DNA of 64,000 bases from WTFY01 sp965220875 (GCA_965220875.1 OZ244849.1:1364001-1428000); one strand, 5' to 3'; numbered from the stretch's first letter, positions 1-16,499 are shown. The notes: generated from the sequence alone by a model not told the origin. Numbers and translations are program-made.

Positions 1-19
1 ATTCCCTCCTGGCCTGCCA
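1..19 (+). tRNA. trpT: tRNA-Trp, 3' end only (cut by window edge)
   Basis: The first 19 bases fit the 3' end of a tRNA: the end of a T-loop, a T-stem 3' strand (ccctc, 4-8), an acceptor 3' strand (ctggcct, 9-15), discriminator G16 and an encoded CCA at 17-19. The acceptor strand complements AGGCCAG, which from memory is the usual 5' end of gammaproteobacterial tRNA-Trp. The place directly before secE-nusG is also where tRNA-Trp normally sits. The anticodon lies outside the window, so the Trp assignment rests on context and the acceptor sequence. Confidence 0.75.
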
Positions 20-72
20 GTGTGAGTGAAATCATGGGCTACGTCTGCGGGCAGAGAATTTGAAACCAGGAT

Positions 73-438
73 ATGGCGGGAAAAGCTGACGCCACGACAA
101 GTGGCATGGATGCTGTCAAGTTTGCGGTGTCCATCGGGATACTGGGTGCGAGTGTACTGGCATTCTATGTGTTCGCCGACCAGCCGCTGCTGTATCGTGT
201 GCTGGGCCTGGTGGGTGCAGTGGTGGTGGCCGCGCTCATCTCCCTGACGACGGCGCGTGGCCGCACGTTTTCCGGCTTCATGCAGGATGCGCGCACGGAA
301 GTGCGCAAGATGGTCTGGCCCACACGCATCGAGACCCTGCAGACGACCGTGGTGGTGATTGTGGTAGTGATCATTCTGGCATTGTTTTTGTGGTTGGTCG
401 ATCGCGGTTTGTCGACGCTGATCCAGTTTGTCATTTAA
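73..438 (+). CDS. secE: Preprotein translocase subunit SecE
   Basis: SecE is the small clamp subunit of the SecYEG protein-conducting channel in the inner membrane. The 121-residue protein shows three hydrophobic segments (about residues 15-33, 40-58 and 92-114). Before the last one is the conserved cytoplasmic amphipathic region containing EVRKMVWPTR, the signature of the family. The three-segment form is typical of Gammaproteobacteria. It lies between tRNA-Trp and nusG, the standard arrangement. The partner gene secY is at 25549. Confidence 0.97.
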   Translation: MAGKADATTSGMDAVKFAVSIGILGASVLAFYVFADQPLLYRVLGLVGAVVVAALISLTTARGRTFSGFMQDARTEVRKMVWPTRIETLQTTVVVIVVVIILALFLWLVDRGLSTLIQFVI

Positions 439-451
439 CGAGAAATTTCAT

Positions 452-985
452 ATGTCGATGCGGTGGTATGTAGTGCACGCGTATTCCGGGTTCGAGCACC
501 AGGTCAAGCGTTCCCTGGCGGAAAGGATCGAACGATTCGGCATGCAGGATAAGTTCGGGGAAATCCTGGTGCCGGTGGAAGAAGTCGTCGAGATGCGCGA
601 GGGCCAGAAACGCCGCAGCGAGCGGAAGTTCTTTCCGGGATACGTGCTGATGAAGATGGAGATGGATGACGATACCTGGCACCTGGTCAAGGATTGCCCG
701 AAGGTGCTCGGGTTCATCGGCGGCTCCACGGAAAAACCGGCACCCATTACCGAAAAGGAAGCGGAAAACATCAAGGCACGCATGCAGGAAGGCGTCGACC
801 AGCCGAAGCCCAAGGTACTGTTTGAACCGGGTGAGGTGGTGCGTGTGACGGACGGCCCCTTCAACGACTTCAACGGTGTCGTGGAAGAGGTGAATTACGA
901 AAAGAGCCGCATGCTGGTCGCGGTACAGATTTTTGGACGTTCCACGCCGGTGGAACTCGGGTTCGGCCAGGTGGAAAAGGGCTGA
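452..985 (+). CDS. nusG: Transcription termination/antitermination factor NusG
   Basis: NusG binds RNA polymerase, suppresses pausing, and links it either to Rho or to ribosomal protein S10. The start at 452 gives MSMRWYVVHAYSGFE, the normal N-terminus. An upstream in-frame start at 428 would add eight unrelated residues that overlap the end of secE, so it was not used. The 177-residue length matches the family (181 in E. coli). The NGN domain fills the first ~120 residues. The C-terminal KOW domain includes FEPGEVVRVTDGPFNDFNG, the Rho/S10-binding fold. Confidence 0.97.
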   Translation: MSMRWYVVHAYSGFEHQVKRSLAERIERFGMQDKFGEILVPVEEVVEMREGQKRRSERKFFPGYVLMKMEMDDDTWHLVKDCPKVLGFIGGSTEKPAPITEKEAENIKARMQEGVDQPKPKVLFEPGEVVRVTDGPFNDFNGVVEEVNYEKSRMLVAVQIFGRSTPVELGFGQVEKG

Positions 986-1021
986 GAACGCATGCCGGAC
1001 GAGGCCGCGGAGTAACAGAGA

Positions 1022-1453
1022 ATGGCAAAGAAGATCAGTACGTACGTGAAGCTGCAGGTACCTGCCGGGGATGCGAACCCGAGTCCGCCGGTCGGCCCGG
1101 CACTGGGCCAGCACGGTGTGAACATCATGGACTTCTGCAAGGAGTTCAATGCCAAGACGCAGGGCATGGAAAAGGGGTTGCCTGTGCCGGTCGTGATCGA
1201 GGTGTACACGGACCGCAGTTTCAGTTTTGTCATGAAGACCCCTCCGGCTTCGGTCCTGCTCAAGAAGGCGGCGAAGCTTGAAAAGGGAAGCGGCCATCCG
1301 AACACCCAGAAAGTCGGCAAGGTCAATCGTGCCCAGCTCGAAGAGATCGCAAAAATGAAAATGCCTGACATTACTGCCGCCGACATGGATGCGGCAGTGC
1401 GTACCATTGCAGGCAGTGCCCGAAGCATGGGACTGGAAGTCGAGGGAACCTAG
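1022..1453 (+). CDS. rplK: 50S ribosomal protein L11
   Basis: L11 binds 23S rRNA in the GTPase-associated region with L10 and L7/L12. The 143-residue product has the proline-rich N-terminal domain (VPAGDANPSPPVGPALGQHG) and a C-terminal rRNA-binding domain. Its length is one residue from E. coli L11 (142). It heads the rplKAJL block and is separated from nusG by 36 bases. The start is ATG 1022, after cgcggagtaacagaga. Confidence 0.97.
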   Translation: MAKKISTYVKLQVPAGDANPSPPVGPALGQHGVNIMDFCKEFNAKTQGMEKGLPVPVVIEVYTDRSFSFVMKTPPASVLLKKAAKLEKGSGHPNTQKVGKVNRAQLEEIAKMKMPDITAADMDAAVRTIAGSARSMGLEVEGT

Positions 1454-1457
1454 GGGT

Positions 1458-2150
1458 ATGGCAAGGCCTGGCAAAAAAATTCGTGAGGCGCGTGACAAGG
1501 TGCCCGCAGGCAAGCTGCATGCGCCCGGCGAGGCCTTGCAGCTTGTCAAGGACTGCGCTGCGGCCGGTTTCAAGGAGTCGGTGGACGTGTGCGTGAAACT
1601 GGGTGTCGATACAAGAAAGTCGGACCAGGTGGTGCGTGGTTCAACGCTGCTGCCTCATGGCACGGGAAAAACCGTGCGGGTGGCCGTCTTCGCAGAGGGG
1701 CAGCAGGCCGAGGAGGCCAAGGCGGCAGGGGCCGATCTGGTAGGTCTGTCTGACCTGGCCGACCAGGTCAAGGCTGGACAGATCGAGTTCGACCTGGCGA
1801 TCGCAACCCCGGATGCCATGCGAACGGTGGGGCAGCTGGGCCAGATACTCGGCCCGCGGGGACTGATGCCCAATCCCAAGATGGGAACGGTCACGGCCAA
1901 TGTCGCCGGCGCCGTGGAAAATGCCAAGGCCGGTCAGGTGCGGTACAAGACGGACAAGGGCGGGCTCATTCACTGCCCGATAGGCAATGTCAGCTTCGGG
2001 GCGAACGAGCTCGAGGAAAATCTCAAGACCCTGGTGGCGGACCTCGTGAAGGCGAAGCCGGCGTCTGCCAAGGGCATCTTTATCAAGAAAGTGACGGTCT
2101 CCTCTACCATGGGTACAGGGGTACAGGTCGATCAGACGGTGCTGGTGTAG
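1458..2150 (+). CDS. rplA: 50S ribosomal protein L1
   Basis: L1 forms the mobile stalk at the E site and in many bacteria represses its own rplKA message. The ATG at 1458 gives MARPGKKIREARDKV and a 230-residue protein (E. coli 231). Longer in-frame starts upstream would run into rplK and add unrelated sequence. The conserved block GQILGPRGLMPNPKMGTV is present. It starts four bases after the rplK stop, so the pair is probably translationally coupled. Confidence 0.97.
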   Translation: MARPGKKIREARDKVPAGKLHAPGEALQLVKDCAAAGFKESVDVCVKLGVDTRKSDQVVRGSTLLPHGTGKTVRVAVFAEGQQAEEAKAAGADLVGLSDLADQVKAGQIEFDLAIATPDAMRTVGQLGQILGPRGLMPNPKMGTVTANVAGAVENAKAGQVRYKTDKGGLIHCPIGNVSFGANELEENLKTLVADLVKAKPASAKGIFIKKVTVSSTMGTGVQVDQTVLV

Positions 2151-2178
2151 GCCCGTTTCAGGTTCAAAGGACTCTACT

Positions 2179-2709
2179 GTGGCGTTACGAATCGAGGATA
2201 AGAAGGCAGTCGTGTCGGAAGTCGCGCAGGTCGCGGCGGGCGCCTATTCTGCCATTGCCGCTGAATACCGCGGAATGCCCGTGGTGGACGTCACGGGACT
2301 TCGTGCCCGGGCGCGCGAGCAGGGAGTTTATGTGCGGGTCGTGAAGAACACGCTGGCCAGGCGGGCCCTGGAGGGCACTTCCTACGAATGCATGAGCCAG
2401 GGCCTGGTCGGCCCCCTCATGCTGTTTTTCTCACAGGAGGACCCCGGCTCGGCGGCACGCCTGGTCAAGGAATTTACCGAGGACAACGAACTGCTCGAGA
2501 TCAAGATGGTCGCGGTGGACGGGCAGCTTTTCGGGGTTTCGGAACTGGAGAAGCTCTCCAGCCTGCCCAACAAGGAGCAGGCGATAGGCATGCTGATGGC
2601 CGCCATGAAGGCGCCGATCGAGAAACTTGTGCGCACCCTGGCTGCGCCGCATACAACCCTGCTCAGGACGGTCGCCGCGGTGCGTGACCGCAAGCAGGCT
2701 GGGGGATGA
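2179..2709 (+). CDS. rplJ: 50S ribosomal protein L10
   Basis: L10 anchors the L7/L12 dimers to the ribosome and, in E. coli, the L10-L12 complex represses rplJL translation. The 176-residue product begins at GTG 2179 (MALRIEDKKAVVSEV), with aaagga upstream as a ribosome-binding site. The C-terminal helix needed for L12 dimers is present. The rplA-rplJ gap is only 28 bases, too short for the long E. coli-type L10 leader unless the control site lies inside rplA. Confidence 0.96.
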   Translation: MALRIEDKKAVVSEVAQVAAGAYSAIAAEYRGMPVVDVTGLRARAREQGVYVRVVKNTLARRALEGTSYECMSQGLVGPLMLFFSQEDPGSAARLVKEFTEDNELLEIKMVAVDGQLFGVSELEKLSSLPNKEQAIGMLMAAMKAPIEKLVRTLAAPHTTLLRTVAAVRDRKQAGG

Positions 2710-2729
2710 CAGGAATCGTGCCGGTCCGG

Positions 2730-2747
2730 CTCTGCCCCGGGGCAGGG
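2730..2747 (+). promoter_or_regulatory. Hairpin in the rplJ-rplL spacer
   Basis: A stem of seven pairs (2730-2736 with 2741-2747, one G-T) closes on a CCGG loop, and its core CTGCCCCGGGGCAG is a perfect palindrome. It is followed by a T-rich run and the strong AGGAG site of rplL. There is no terminal T-tract at the stem, so it does not look like a terminator. A role in mRNA processing, or in raising L12 output over L10, is inference. Confidence 0.4.
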
Positions 2748-2795
2748 ACAGACTGGATTACGTCGAGTTTTGGTGGTGATTTTTAGGAGATACAA

Positions 2796-3170
2796 ATGGC
2801 TGTAACGAAAGAAGACATTCTCGAGACGATCTCGGAAATGAGTGTAATGGAAGTGGTCGACCTGATCTCGGACATGGAAAAGAAATTCGGGGTGTCCGCA
2901 GCACAGGTTGCCGTGGCCGCTCCGGCCTCGGATGCCGGGGGCGAGGCCGAGGCTGAAAAGGACGAGCTTGATGTGGTCATGAGCAGTTTCGGAGACAACA
3001 AGATCGCCGTCATCAAGGTGGTTCGCACGATCACCGGACTGGGGCTGAAGGAAGCCAAGGACATGGTGGAGGGCGTCCCTTCGACGATCAAGGAGGCCGT
3101 CGCCAAGGACGGGGCAGAAGAAATCAAGAAGCAGTTGGAAGAAGCAGGCGCAACCGTAGAGCTCAAGTAA
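2796..3170 (+). CDS. rplL: 50S ribosomal protein L7/L12
   Basis: L7/L12 is the multicopy stalk protein that recruits the translational GTPases. The 124-residue protein has the N-terminal dimerisation segment, an Ala/Glu-rich hinge (about residues 38-53) and the conserved C-terminal domain including GDNKIAVIKVVRTITGLGL. A strong ribosome-binding site (taggaga) precedes ATG 2796. That fits the higher dose of L12 than L10 in the ribosome. Confidence 0.97.
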   Translation: MAVTKEDILETISEMSVMEVVDLISDMEKKFGVSAAQVAVAAPASDAGGEAEAEKDELDVVMSSFGDNKIAVIKVVRTITGLGLKEAKDMVEGVPSTIKEAVAKDGAEEIKKQLEEAGATVELK

Positions 3171-3203
3171 TCGTTGCTCGATTCAACCCTGACACCTTAC
3201 AGC

Positions 3204-3223
3204 CAGCGTTCGTGCGAACGCTG
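3204..3223 (+). promoter_or_regulatory. Hairpin between rplL and rpoB, attenuator or processing site
   Basis: CAGCGTTC (3204-3211) and GAACGCTG (3216-3223) form a perfect 8-bp stem with a GTGC loop. No T-tract follows directly (the next bases are ccgggccttc), so a full intrinsic terminator is unlikely. In E. coli the same spacer holds an attenuator and an RNase III site that set ribosomal-protein versus polymerase output. A comparable role here is inferred from position. Confidence 0.45.
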
Positions 3224-3267
3224 CCGGGCCTTCATTGTAATTGCATTTTGATTGCGGAGTGACCTCA

Positions 3268-7350
<4,083 letters not shown>

Positions 7351-7433
7351 GCCGGGCTGAACGGTTATCAGCCATGAGTTTAATGCTGCATTAGCGGCGA
7401 GAGCAGATAGCAGACAAGCGGTATGAGGAAATC

Positions 7434-11678
<4,245 letters not shown>

Positions 11679-11734
11679 CGGTTGAAAGACTGCATGATGC
11701 GTTCCCGAAGAGTCACCGTTCACGGACTTCCTGC

Positions 11735-11763
11735 TTGACAGCACGGCCATGGATTTCTACAAT
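11735..11763 (+). promoter_or_regulatory. Near-consensus sigma-70 promoter for the str operon
   Basis: TTGACA at 11735-11740 and TACAAT at 11758-11763 are separated by exactly 17 bases, a near-perfect sigma-70 promoter. It lies in the rpoC-rpsL spacer and would start RNA near 11770. It separates str/S10 transcription from rpoBC. Confidence 0.8.
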
Positions 11764-11777
11764 TCCGCCGCTATAGT

Positions 11778-11811
11778 GCAGGCCGATGTTCCATCGGCCT
11801 GTTGTTTATTT
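11778..11811 (+). terminator. Hairpin plus T-rich tail in the rpsL leader (attenuator or rpoC terminator)
   Basis: CAGGCCGATG (11779-11788) pairs with CATCGGCCTG (11792-11801) around a TTC loop; one more G-T pair can be added. It is followed by ttgtttattt. This has the form of an intrinsic terminator. It sits just downstream of the expected start of the str promoter transcript, so it may attenuate that transcript as well as reduce read-through from rpoC. Confidence 0.6.
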
Positions 11812-11827
11812 CAGGTATAGAAAATAT

Positions 11828-12202
11828 ATGGCCACAATCAACCAGTTGGTACGGAAACCGCGCAAGCGCAAGGTGGAGAAGAGCAGCGTGCCTGCGCTGG
11901 CCAGTTGTCCCCAGAAAAGGGGCGTGTGCACGCGCGTGTACACGACCACTCCCAAGAAACCGAATTCCGCACTGCGCAAGGTCGCGCGCGTGCGCCTGAC
12001 CAACGGGTTCGAGGTGACCAGCTATATAGGCGGTGAAGGGCACAACCTGCAGGAGCACTCGGTCGTGCTGATCCGGGGAGGCCGTGTAAAAGACCTGCCG
12101 GGTGTCCGGTATCATACCGTCCGCGGCAGCCTGGATACCCAGGGCGTGCAGGACCGCATGCAGGCCCGGTCGAAATACGGTGCCAAGAGGCCCAAGTCAT
12201 AG
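11828..12202 (+). CDS. rpsL: 30S ribosomal protein S12
   Basis: S12 lies at the decoding centre and contributes to proofreading. ATG 11828 gives MATINQLVRKPRKRK and a 124-residue protein, the same length as E. coli S12. An earlier in-frame start at 11786 would translate through the leader hairpin and adds unrelated residues. TTTPKKPNSALRKV and GGRVKDLPG keep the lysines at which streptomycin-resistance changes usually arise, so the site looks wild type. Confidence 0.97.
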   Translation: MATINQLVRKPRKRKVEKSSVPALASCPQKRGVCTRVYTTTPKKPNSALRKVARVRLTNGFEVTSYIGGEGHNLQEHSVVLIRGGRVKDLPGVRYHTVRGSLDTQGVQDRMQARSKYGAKRPKS

Positions 12203-12230
12203 TGCCCCGCATTCCTCGAAGTAGATAACG

Positions 12231-12701
12231 ATGTCACGCAGAAAAGAAGTACCCCGGCGCAAGATACTGGATGACCCGAAGTACGGGGACCAGCTGGTGG
12301 CCAAGTTCGTCAACGTGCTGATGAAAAACGGCAAGAAATCCGTTGCTGAGAAGATTCTCTACCGTTCCTTCGACCATGTGCAGCGCAAAAGCGGGCAGGA
12401 AGGCATCAAGGTTTTCAAAAAGGCGCTTGAGAATGTTCGCCCGTTCGTCGAGGTCAAGTCACGGCGTGTGGGCGGGGCGACCTACCAGGTCCCGGTCGAG
12501 GTGCGCCCCATGCGCCAGACCACCCTGGCGATGCGCTGGATTGTCGAAGCGGCAAAAAAGCGCAATGAAAAGTCGATGATCAACAAGCTGGCCGGTGAGC
12601 TGATCGATGCCTCTGCCCAGAAGGGCATGGCCATCAAGAAGCGTGAGGATACGTTGCGCATGGCCGAGGCCAACAAGGCCTTCTCGCACTACCGCTGGTA
12701 G
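12231..12701 (+). CDS. rpsG: 30S ribosomal protein S7
   Basis: S7 nucleates assembly of the 30S head and contacts mRNA at the E site. The 156-residue product (MSRRKEVPRRKILDD) matches the standard length and has the core MRWIVEAAKKRNEKSM. Only 28 bases separate it from rpsL, so the roughly 100-base S7 repressor site known between these genes in E. coli has no room here. Confidence 0.97.
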   Translation: MSRRKEVPRRKILDDPKYGDQLVAKFVNVLMKNGKKSVAEKILYRSFDHVQRKSGQEGIKVFKKALENVRPFVEVKSRRVGGATYQVPVEVRPMRQTTLAMRWIVEAAKKRNEKSMINKLAGELIDASAQKGMAIKKREDTLRMAEANKAFSHYRW

Positions 12702-12723
12702 TTCCAGTTTCAGGATCCGGATT

Positions 12724-14823
12724 GTGGCACGTAAGACACCCATATCGCGTTACCGTAATGTCGGGATCATGGCGCATATCGACGCCGGAAAGACCACGAC
12801 CACGGAACGCGTGCTGTTCTATACCGGCATCTCCCACAAGATCGGGGAGGTTCATGACGGTGCGGCCGTGATGGACTGGATGGAACAGGAGCAGGAACGG
12901 GGGATCACCATTACTTCCGCGGCCACCACCTGTTTCTGGAATGGAATGGACAACCAGTTTGACGAGCACCGCATCAACATCATAGACACGCCGGGACATG
13001 TGGACTTTACGATCGAGGTGGAGCGTTCGCTGCGTGTCCTGGATGGAGCCTGTGCCGTGTTTTGCGCGGTGGGGGGCGTCGAGCCCCAGTCGGAAACCGT
13101 GTGGCGCCAGGCCAACAAGTACAAGGTTCCGCGCATGGCCTTCGTCAACAAGATGGACCGTACCGGCGCGAATTTCCTGTATGTCGTGAACCAGATCAAG
13201 GAAAGGCTTAATTCCCACGCAGTGCCCATACAGCTTGCAATCGGCGCCGAGGAGAACTTCAAGGGCGTGGTGGACCTGATCGAGATGAAGGCCATCTACT
13301 GGAACGAAGAAGACATGGGGACGACCTTTGTGAAGGATGAGATTCCCGCTGACATGCAGGAAGAATGCGACAAATGGAGGGCTGAACTGATTGAGGCGGC
13401 CGCCGAGTCTTCAGAGGAAATCATGGACAGGTACCTGGAAACGGGCACCCTGTCGCAGGAAGACATTCGCGAGGGACTGCGCATACGGACCCTGTCCAAT
13501 GAAATCGTGCCGACCCTTTGCGGTACGGCCTTCAAGAACAAGGGTGTGCAGGCCATGCTTGATGCCATCGTGGAGTTCATGCCTTCACCCACCGATGTGC
13601 CTTCAATCCAGGGCATCCTGGATGACAAGGACAGTTCCCAGGCAGAGCGTCACGCCTCGGATGATGACCCGTTTGCATCGCTGGCCTTCAAGATTGCTAC
13701 CGACCCGTATGTGGGGACCCTTACATTTTTCCGGGTGTATTCCGGCGTGCTGAGTTCGGGCGATACCGTCTATAACCCGGTCAAGGGAAAGAAGGAGCGC
13801 ATCGGCCGGATTCTGCAAATGCATTCCAATTCCCGTGAAGAGATCAAGGAGGTACGGGCCGGGGACATCGCGGCCGCGGTCGGCCTGAAGGACATCACGA
13901 CCGGCGAGACCCTGTGCGATCTCGACAATGTAATCACTCTGGAGCGCATGGAATTCCCCGACCCGGTGATTTCCGTGGCGGTGGAGCCGAAAACGAAATC
14001 CGACCAGGAAAAAATGGGAATCGCGCTGCAGAAACTGGCCCAGGAAGACCCTTCGTTTCAGGTACGCACCGACGATGAGTCCGGCCAGACGATCATTTCC
14101 GGCATGGGTGAACTGCACCTGGAAATCATCGTCGATCGCATGAAACGCGAATTCAGTGTGGAGGCCAACGTGGGGGCGCCCCAGGTCTCTTACCGGGAGA
14201 CCATTTGCAAGAGCGTCAAGCAGGAAGGCAAGTTTGTCCGCCAGTCGGGCGGGCGCGGCCAGTACGGGCACGTGTACCTGCGGATCGAGCCGCTCAAGCC
14301 GGGCGACGGTTTCGAGTTTGCAAGCGAGATCGTGGGCGGGGTGGTGCCCAAGGAGTATATTCCTGCCGTGGAAAAAGGGGTCAAGGAGGCCGTATACAAT
14401 GGCGTGATAGCGGGTTATCCGGTAGTCGACGTCAAGGTTACCTTGTATGATGGGTCATTTCATGACGTGGATTCTTCCGAAATGGCGTTTAAAATAGCCG
14501 GATCCATGGCGTTCCGGGACGGGGCCAGGCTGGCCGACCCGAGACTGCTTGAACCGATCATGAAAGTTGAGGTGGTAACCCCCGAGGAGCACATGGGGGA
14601 TGTAGTGGGTGACCTGAACAGGCGTCGCGGCATGGTGGGAGGAATGACGGACAGCCCTTCCGGGAAGGTGGTTTCCTCCGAGGTCCCGTTGGCGGAGATG
14701 TTCGGGTATGCCACGGACTTGCGGTCTGCCACACAGGGTCGGGCGACTTATTCGATGGAATTTAACAAGTACAAAGAGGTTCCTGCTAATCTGGCGGACG
14801 CAATCATCAAGAAGAATGGTTGA
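12724..14823 (+). CDS. fusA: Elongation factor G
   Basis: EF-G is the GTPase that drives ribosomal translocation. GTG 12724 gives MARKTPISRYRNVGIMAH and 699 residues (E. coli 704); the longer reading frame upstream overlaps rpsG and is not homologous. G-motifs are intact: AHIDAGKTTTTE (G1), DTPGHVDF (G3) and NKMDRTGA (G4). Domain IV (GGRGQYGHVYLRIEP) and domain V (GMVGGMTDSPSGK) follow in the normal order. Confidence 0.98.
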   Translation: MARKTPISRYRNVGIMAHIDAGKTTTTERVLFYTGISHKIGEVHDGAAVMDWMEQEQERGITITSAATTCFWNGMDNQFDEHRINIIDTPGHVDFTIEVERSLRVLDGACAVFCAVGGVEPQSETVWRQANKYKVPRMAFVNKMDRTGANFLYVVNQIKERLNSHAVPIQLAIGAEENFKGVVDLIEMKAIYWNEEDMGTTFVKDEIPADMQEECDKWRAELIEAAAESSEEIMDRYLETGTLSQEDIREGLRIRTLSNEIVPTLCGTAFKNKGVQAMLDAIVEFMPSPTDVPSIQGILDDKDSSQAERHASDDDPFASLAFKIATDPYVGTLTFFRVYSGVLSSGDTVYNPVKGKKERIGRILQMHSNSREEIKEVRAGDIAAAVGLKDITTGETLCDLDNVITLERMEFPDPVISVAVEPKTKSDQEKMGIALQKLAQEDPSFQVRTDDESGQTIISGMGELHLEIIVDRMKREFSVEANVGAPQVSYRETICKSVKQEGKFVRQSGGRGQYGHVYLRIEPLKPGDGFEFASEIVGGVVPKEYIPAVEKGVKEAVYNGVIAGYPVVDVKVTLYDGSFHDVDSSEMAFKIAGSMAFRDGARLADPRLLEPIMKVEVVTPEEHMGDVVGDLNRRRGMVGGMTDSPSGKVVSSEVPLAEMFGYATDLRSATQGRATYSMEFNKYKEVPANLADAIIKKNG

Positions 14824-14864
14824 GCCCGGCCGTTGTAATCAAGATATTTTACGAGGTAGAGAAG

Positions 14865-16055
14865 ATGTCCAAAGAGAAGTTTCAGCGTACCAAACCCCAT
14901 GTGAATGTGGGGACGATCGGTCACGTGGACCATGGCAAGACTACTTTGACTGCGGCGTTGACAAAGGTCATGGGCGAATCACATGGAGGTGAATACAGGA
15001 CTTATGACCAGATTGACAATGCACCGGAAGAGCGTGAACGCGGCATCACGATTGCTACGGCCCACGTCGAGTACGAGAGCGTCAACCGGCACTACGCCCA
15101 TGTGGACTGTCCGGGCCATGCGGACTATGTCAAGAACATGATCACGGGCGCTGCCCAGATGGATGGTGCGATACTCGTGGTGAGCGCCGCCGACGGCCCG
15201 ATGCCCCAGACCCGTGAACATATCCTGCTTGCAAGACAGGTAGGGGTTCCCCATATCCTCGTGTACATGAACAAGGCCGACCAGGTCGATGATCCCGAGT
15301 TGCTGGAACTGGTCGAAATGGAAGTCAGGGACCTCCTGTCCACCTACGAGTTTCCGGGCGACGATACGCCGATCGTCATCGGTTCTGCATTGAAGGCGCT
15401 CGAAGGGGACAGCTCTGACATCGGTGTGCCCTCCATCCTCAAGCTCGTCGAGGAGATGGACAGTTTTGTCCCGGAACCCGAGCGTGCCATTGACGGTGAC
15501 TTTATCATGCCTGTTGAGGATGTATTCTCGATTTCCGGACGCGGAACGGTGGTTACGGGCCGTGTCGAGCGAGGCGTGGTCAAGGTCGGCGACGAGATTG
15601 AGATTGTGGGGATTCGCGAGACCTCGATCACGACCTGTACGGGTGTGGAGATGTTCCGCAAGCTGCTCGACCAGGGTCAGGCAGGCGACAATGTCGGAGT
15701 CCTGTTGCGCGGCACCAAGCGCGACGAGGTGGAGCGCGGGCAGGTACTGTGCAAGCCCGGCAGCATTACACCCCATACGAAGTTCGAGGCGGAGGTTTAC
15801 ATTCTCAGCAAGGAAGAAGGCGGGCGGCATACCCCGTTCTTCAACGGCTACCGTCCCCAGTTCTACTTCCGCACCACGGATGTTACCGGTGCGGTCGACC
15901 TTCCCAGCGGCACGGAAATGGTGATGCCGGGCGACAATGTGCACATGATGGTTTCCCTGATTGCCCCCATCGCCATGGAAAAAGGGTTGCGTTTCGCTAT
16001 CCGGGAAGGCGGGCGTACGGTCGGGGCAGGCAAAGTGTCCAACATCATTGAATGA
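14865..16055 (+). CDS. tuf: Elongation factor Tu
   Basis: EF-Tu delivers aminoacyl-tRNA to the ribosome. ATG 14865 gives MSKEKFQRTKPHVNVGTIGH and 396 residues (E. coli 394). GHVDHGKTTLTAA (G1), DCPGHADYVKNM (G3) and the C-terminal beta barrels are present. The G4 motif reads NKAD instead of the common NKCD; the specificity residues Asn, Lys and Asp are kept. Many relatives have a second tuf copy upstream of tRNA-Trp, which would lie outside this window. Confidence 0.98.
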   Translation: MSKEKFQRTKPHVNVGTIGHVDHGKTTLTAALTKVMGESHGGEYRTYDQIDNAPEERERGITIATAHVEYESVNRHYAHVDCPGHADYVKNMITGAAQMDGAILVVSAADGPMPQTREHILLARQVGVPHILVYMNKADQVDDPELLELVEMEVRDLLSTYEFPGDDTPIVIGSALKALEGDSSDIGVPSILKLVEEMDSFVPEPERAIDGDFIMPVEDVFSISGRGTVVTGRVERGVVKVGDEIEIVGIRETSITTCTGVEMFRKLLDQGQAGDNVGVLLRGTKRDEVERGQVLCKPGSITPHTKFEAEVYILSKEEGGRHTPFFNGYRPQFYFRTTDVTGAVDLPSGTEMVMPGDNVHMMVSLIAPIAMEKGLRFAIREGGRTVGAGKVSNIIE

Positions 16056-16090
16056 CAGGGAAGCGCCAAGCTAATCCTTGATATTCCAAG

Positions 16091-16405
16091 ATGGCTACGG
16101 GACAGACAATACGTATCCGCCTCAAGGCATTCGATCACCGTCTGATTGATCGTTCTGCCAGCGAGATCGTGGAGACGGCCAAGCGGACGGGCGCCCGGGT
16201 CAAGGGCCCGATTCCATTGCCTACCAAAAAGGAACGGTTTACCGTCCTGATCTCTCCCCACGTGGACAAGAATGCGCGCGATCAGTACGAGATCCGCACG
16301 CACAAGCGCATCATGGATATCGTCGAACCCACCGATAAAACTGTGGATGCCCTGATGAAGCTGGACCTCGCGGCGGGCGTGGATGTCCAGATCAAGCTGA
16401 GCTGA
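16091..16405 (+). CDS. rpsJ: 30S ribosomal protein S10 (NusE)
   Basis: S10 is part of the 30S head and, as NusE, joins NusB and NusG in antitermination. The 104-residue protein (E. coli 103) carries IRLKAFDHRLID and GPIPLPTKKERFTVLISPH. It lies 35 bases after tuf, so it is transcribed as the last gene of the str group here. The S10-operon leader-like structure comes after it instead of before it. Confidence 0.97.
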   Translation: MATGQTIRIRLKAFDHRLIDRSASEIVETAKRTGARVKGPIPLPTKKERFTVLISPHVDKNARDQYEIRTHKRIMDIVEPTDKTVDALMKLDLAAGVDVQIKLS

Positions 16406-16490
16406 GTTCCCGGGTCAATCCGTTCAGGGGGCTGCTTTCCTTATAAGGTGACGGACTTTGAAGATAATGCTTCCCTGAAATACTCAAATT

Positions 16491-16499
16491 TGGGATAAT
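16491..16499 (+). promoter_or_regulatory. Extended -10 promoter motif in the rpsJ-rplC spacer
   Basis: TGG at 16491-16493 followed by GATAAT at 16494-16499 forms an extended -10 element. The -35 position at 17-base spacing reads ttccct, a weak match. The spacer is AT-richer than the flanking genes, as expected of a promoter. Transcription would begin near 16506, just before the large hairpin. Confidence 0.45.

Noticed and set aside
2151..2178. E. coli-type L10 leader before rplJ
   Set aside because: The gap is only 28 bases and no kink-turn-like structure is visible in it.
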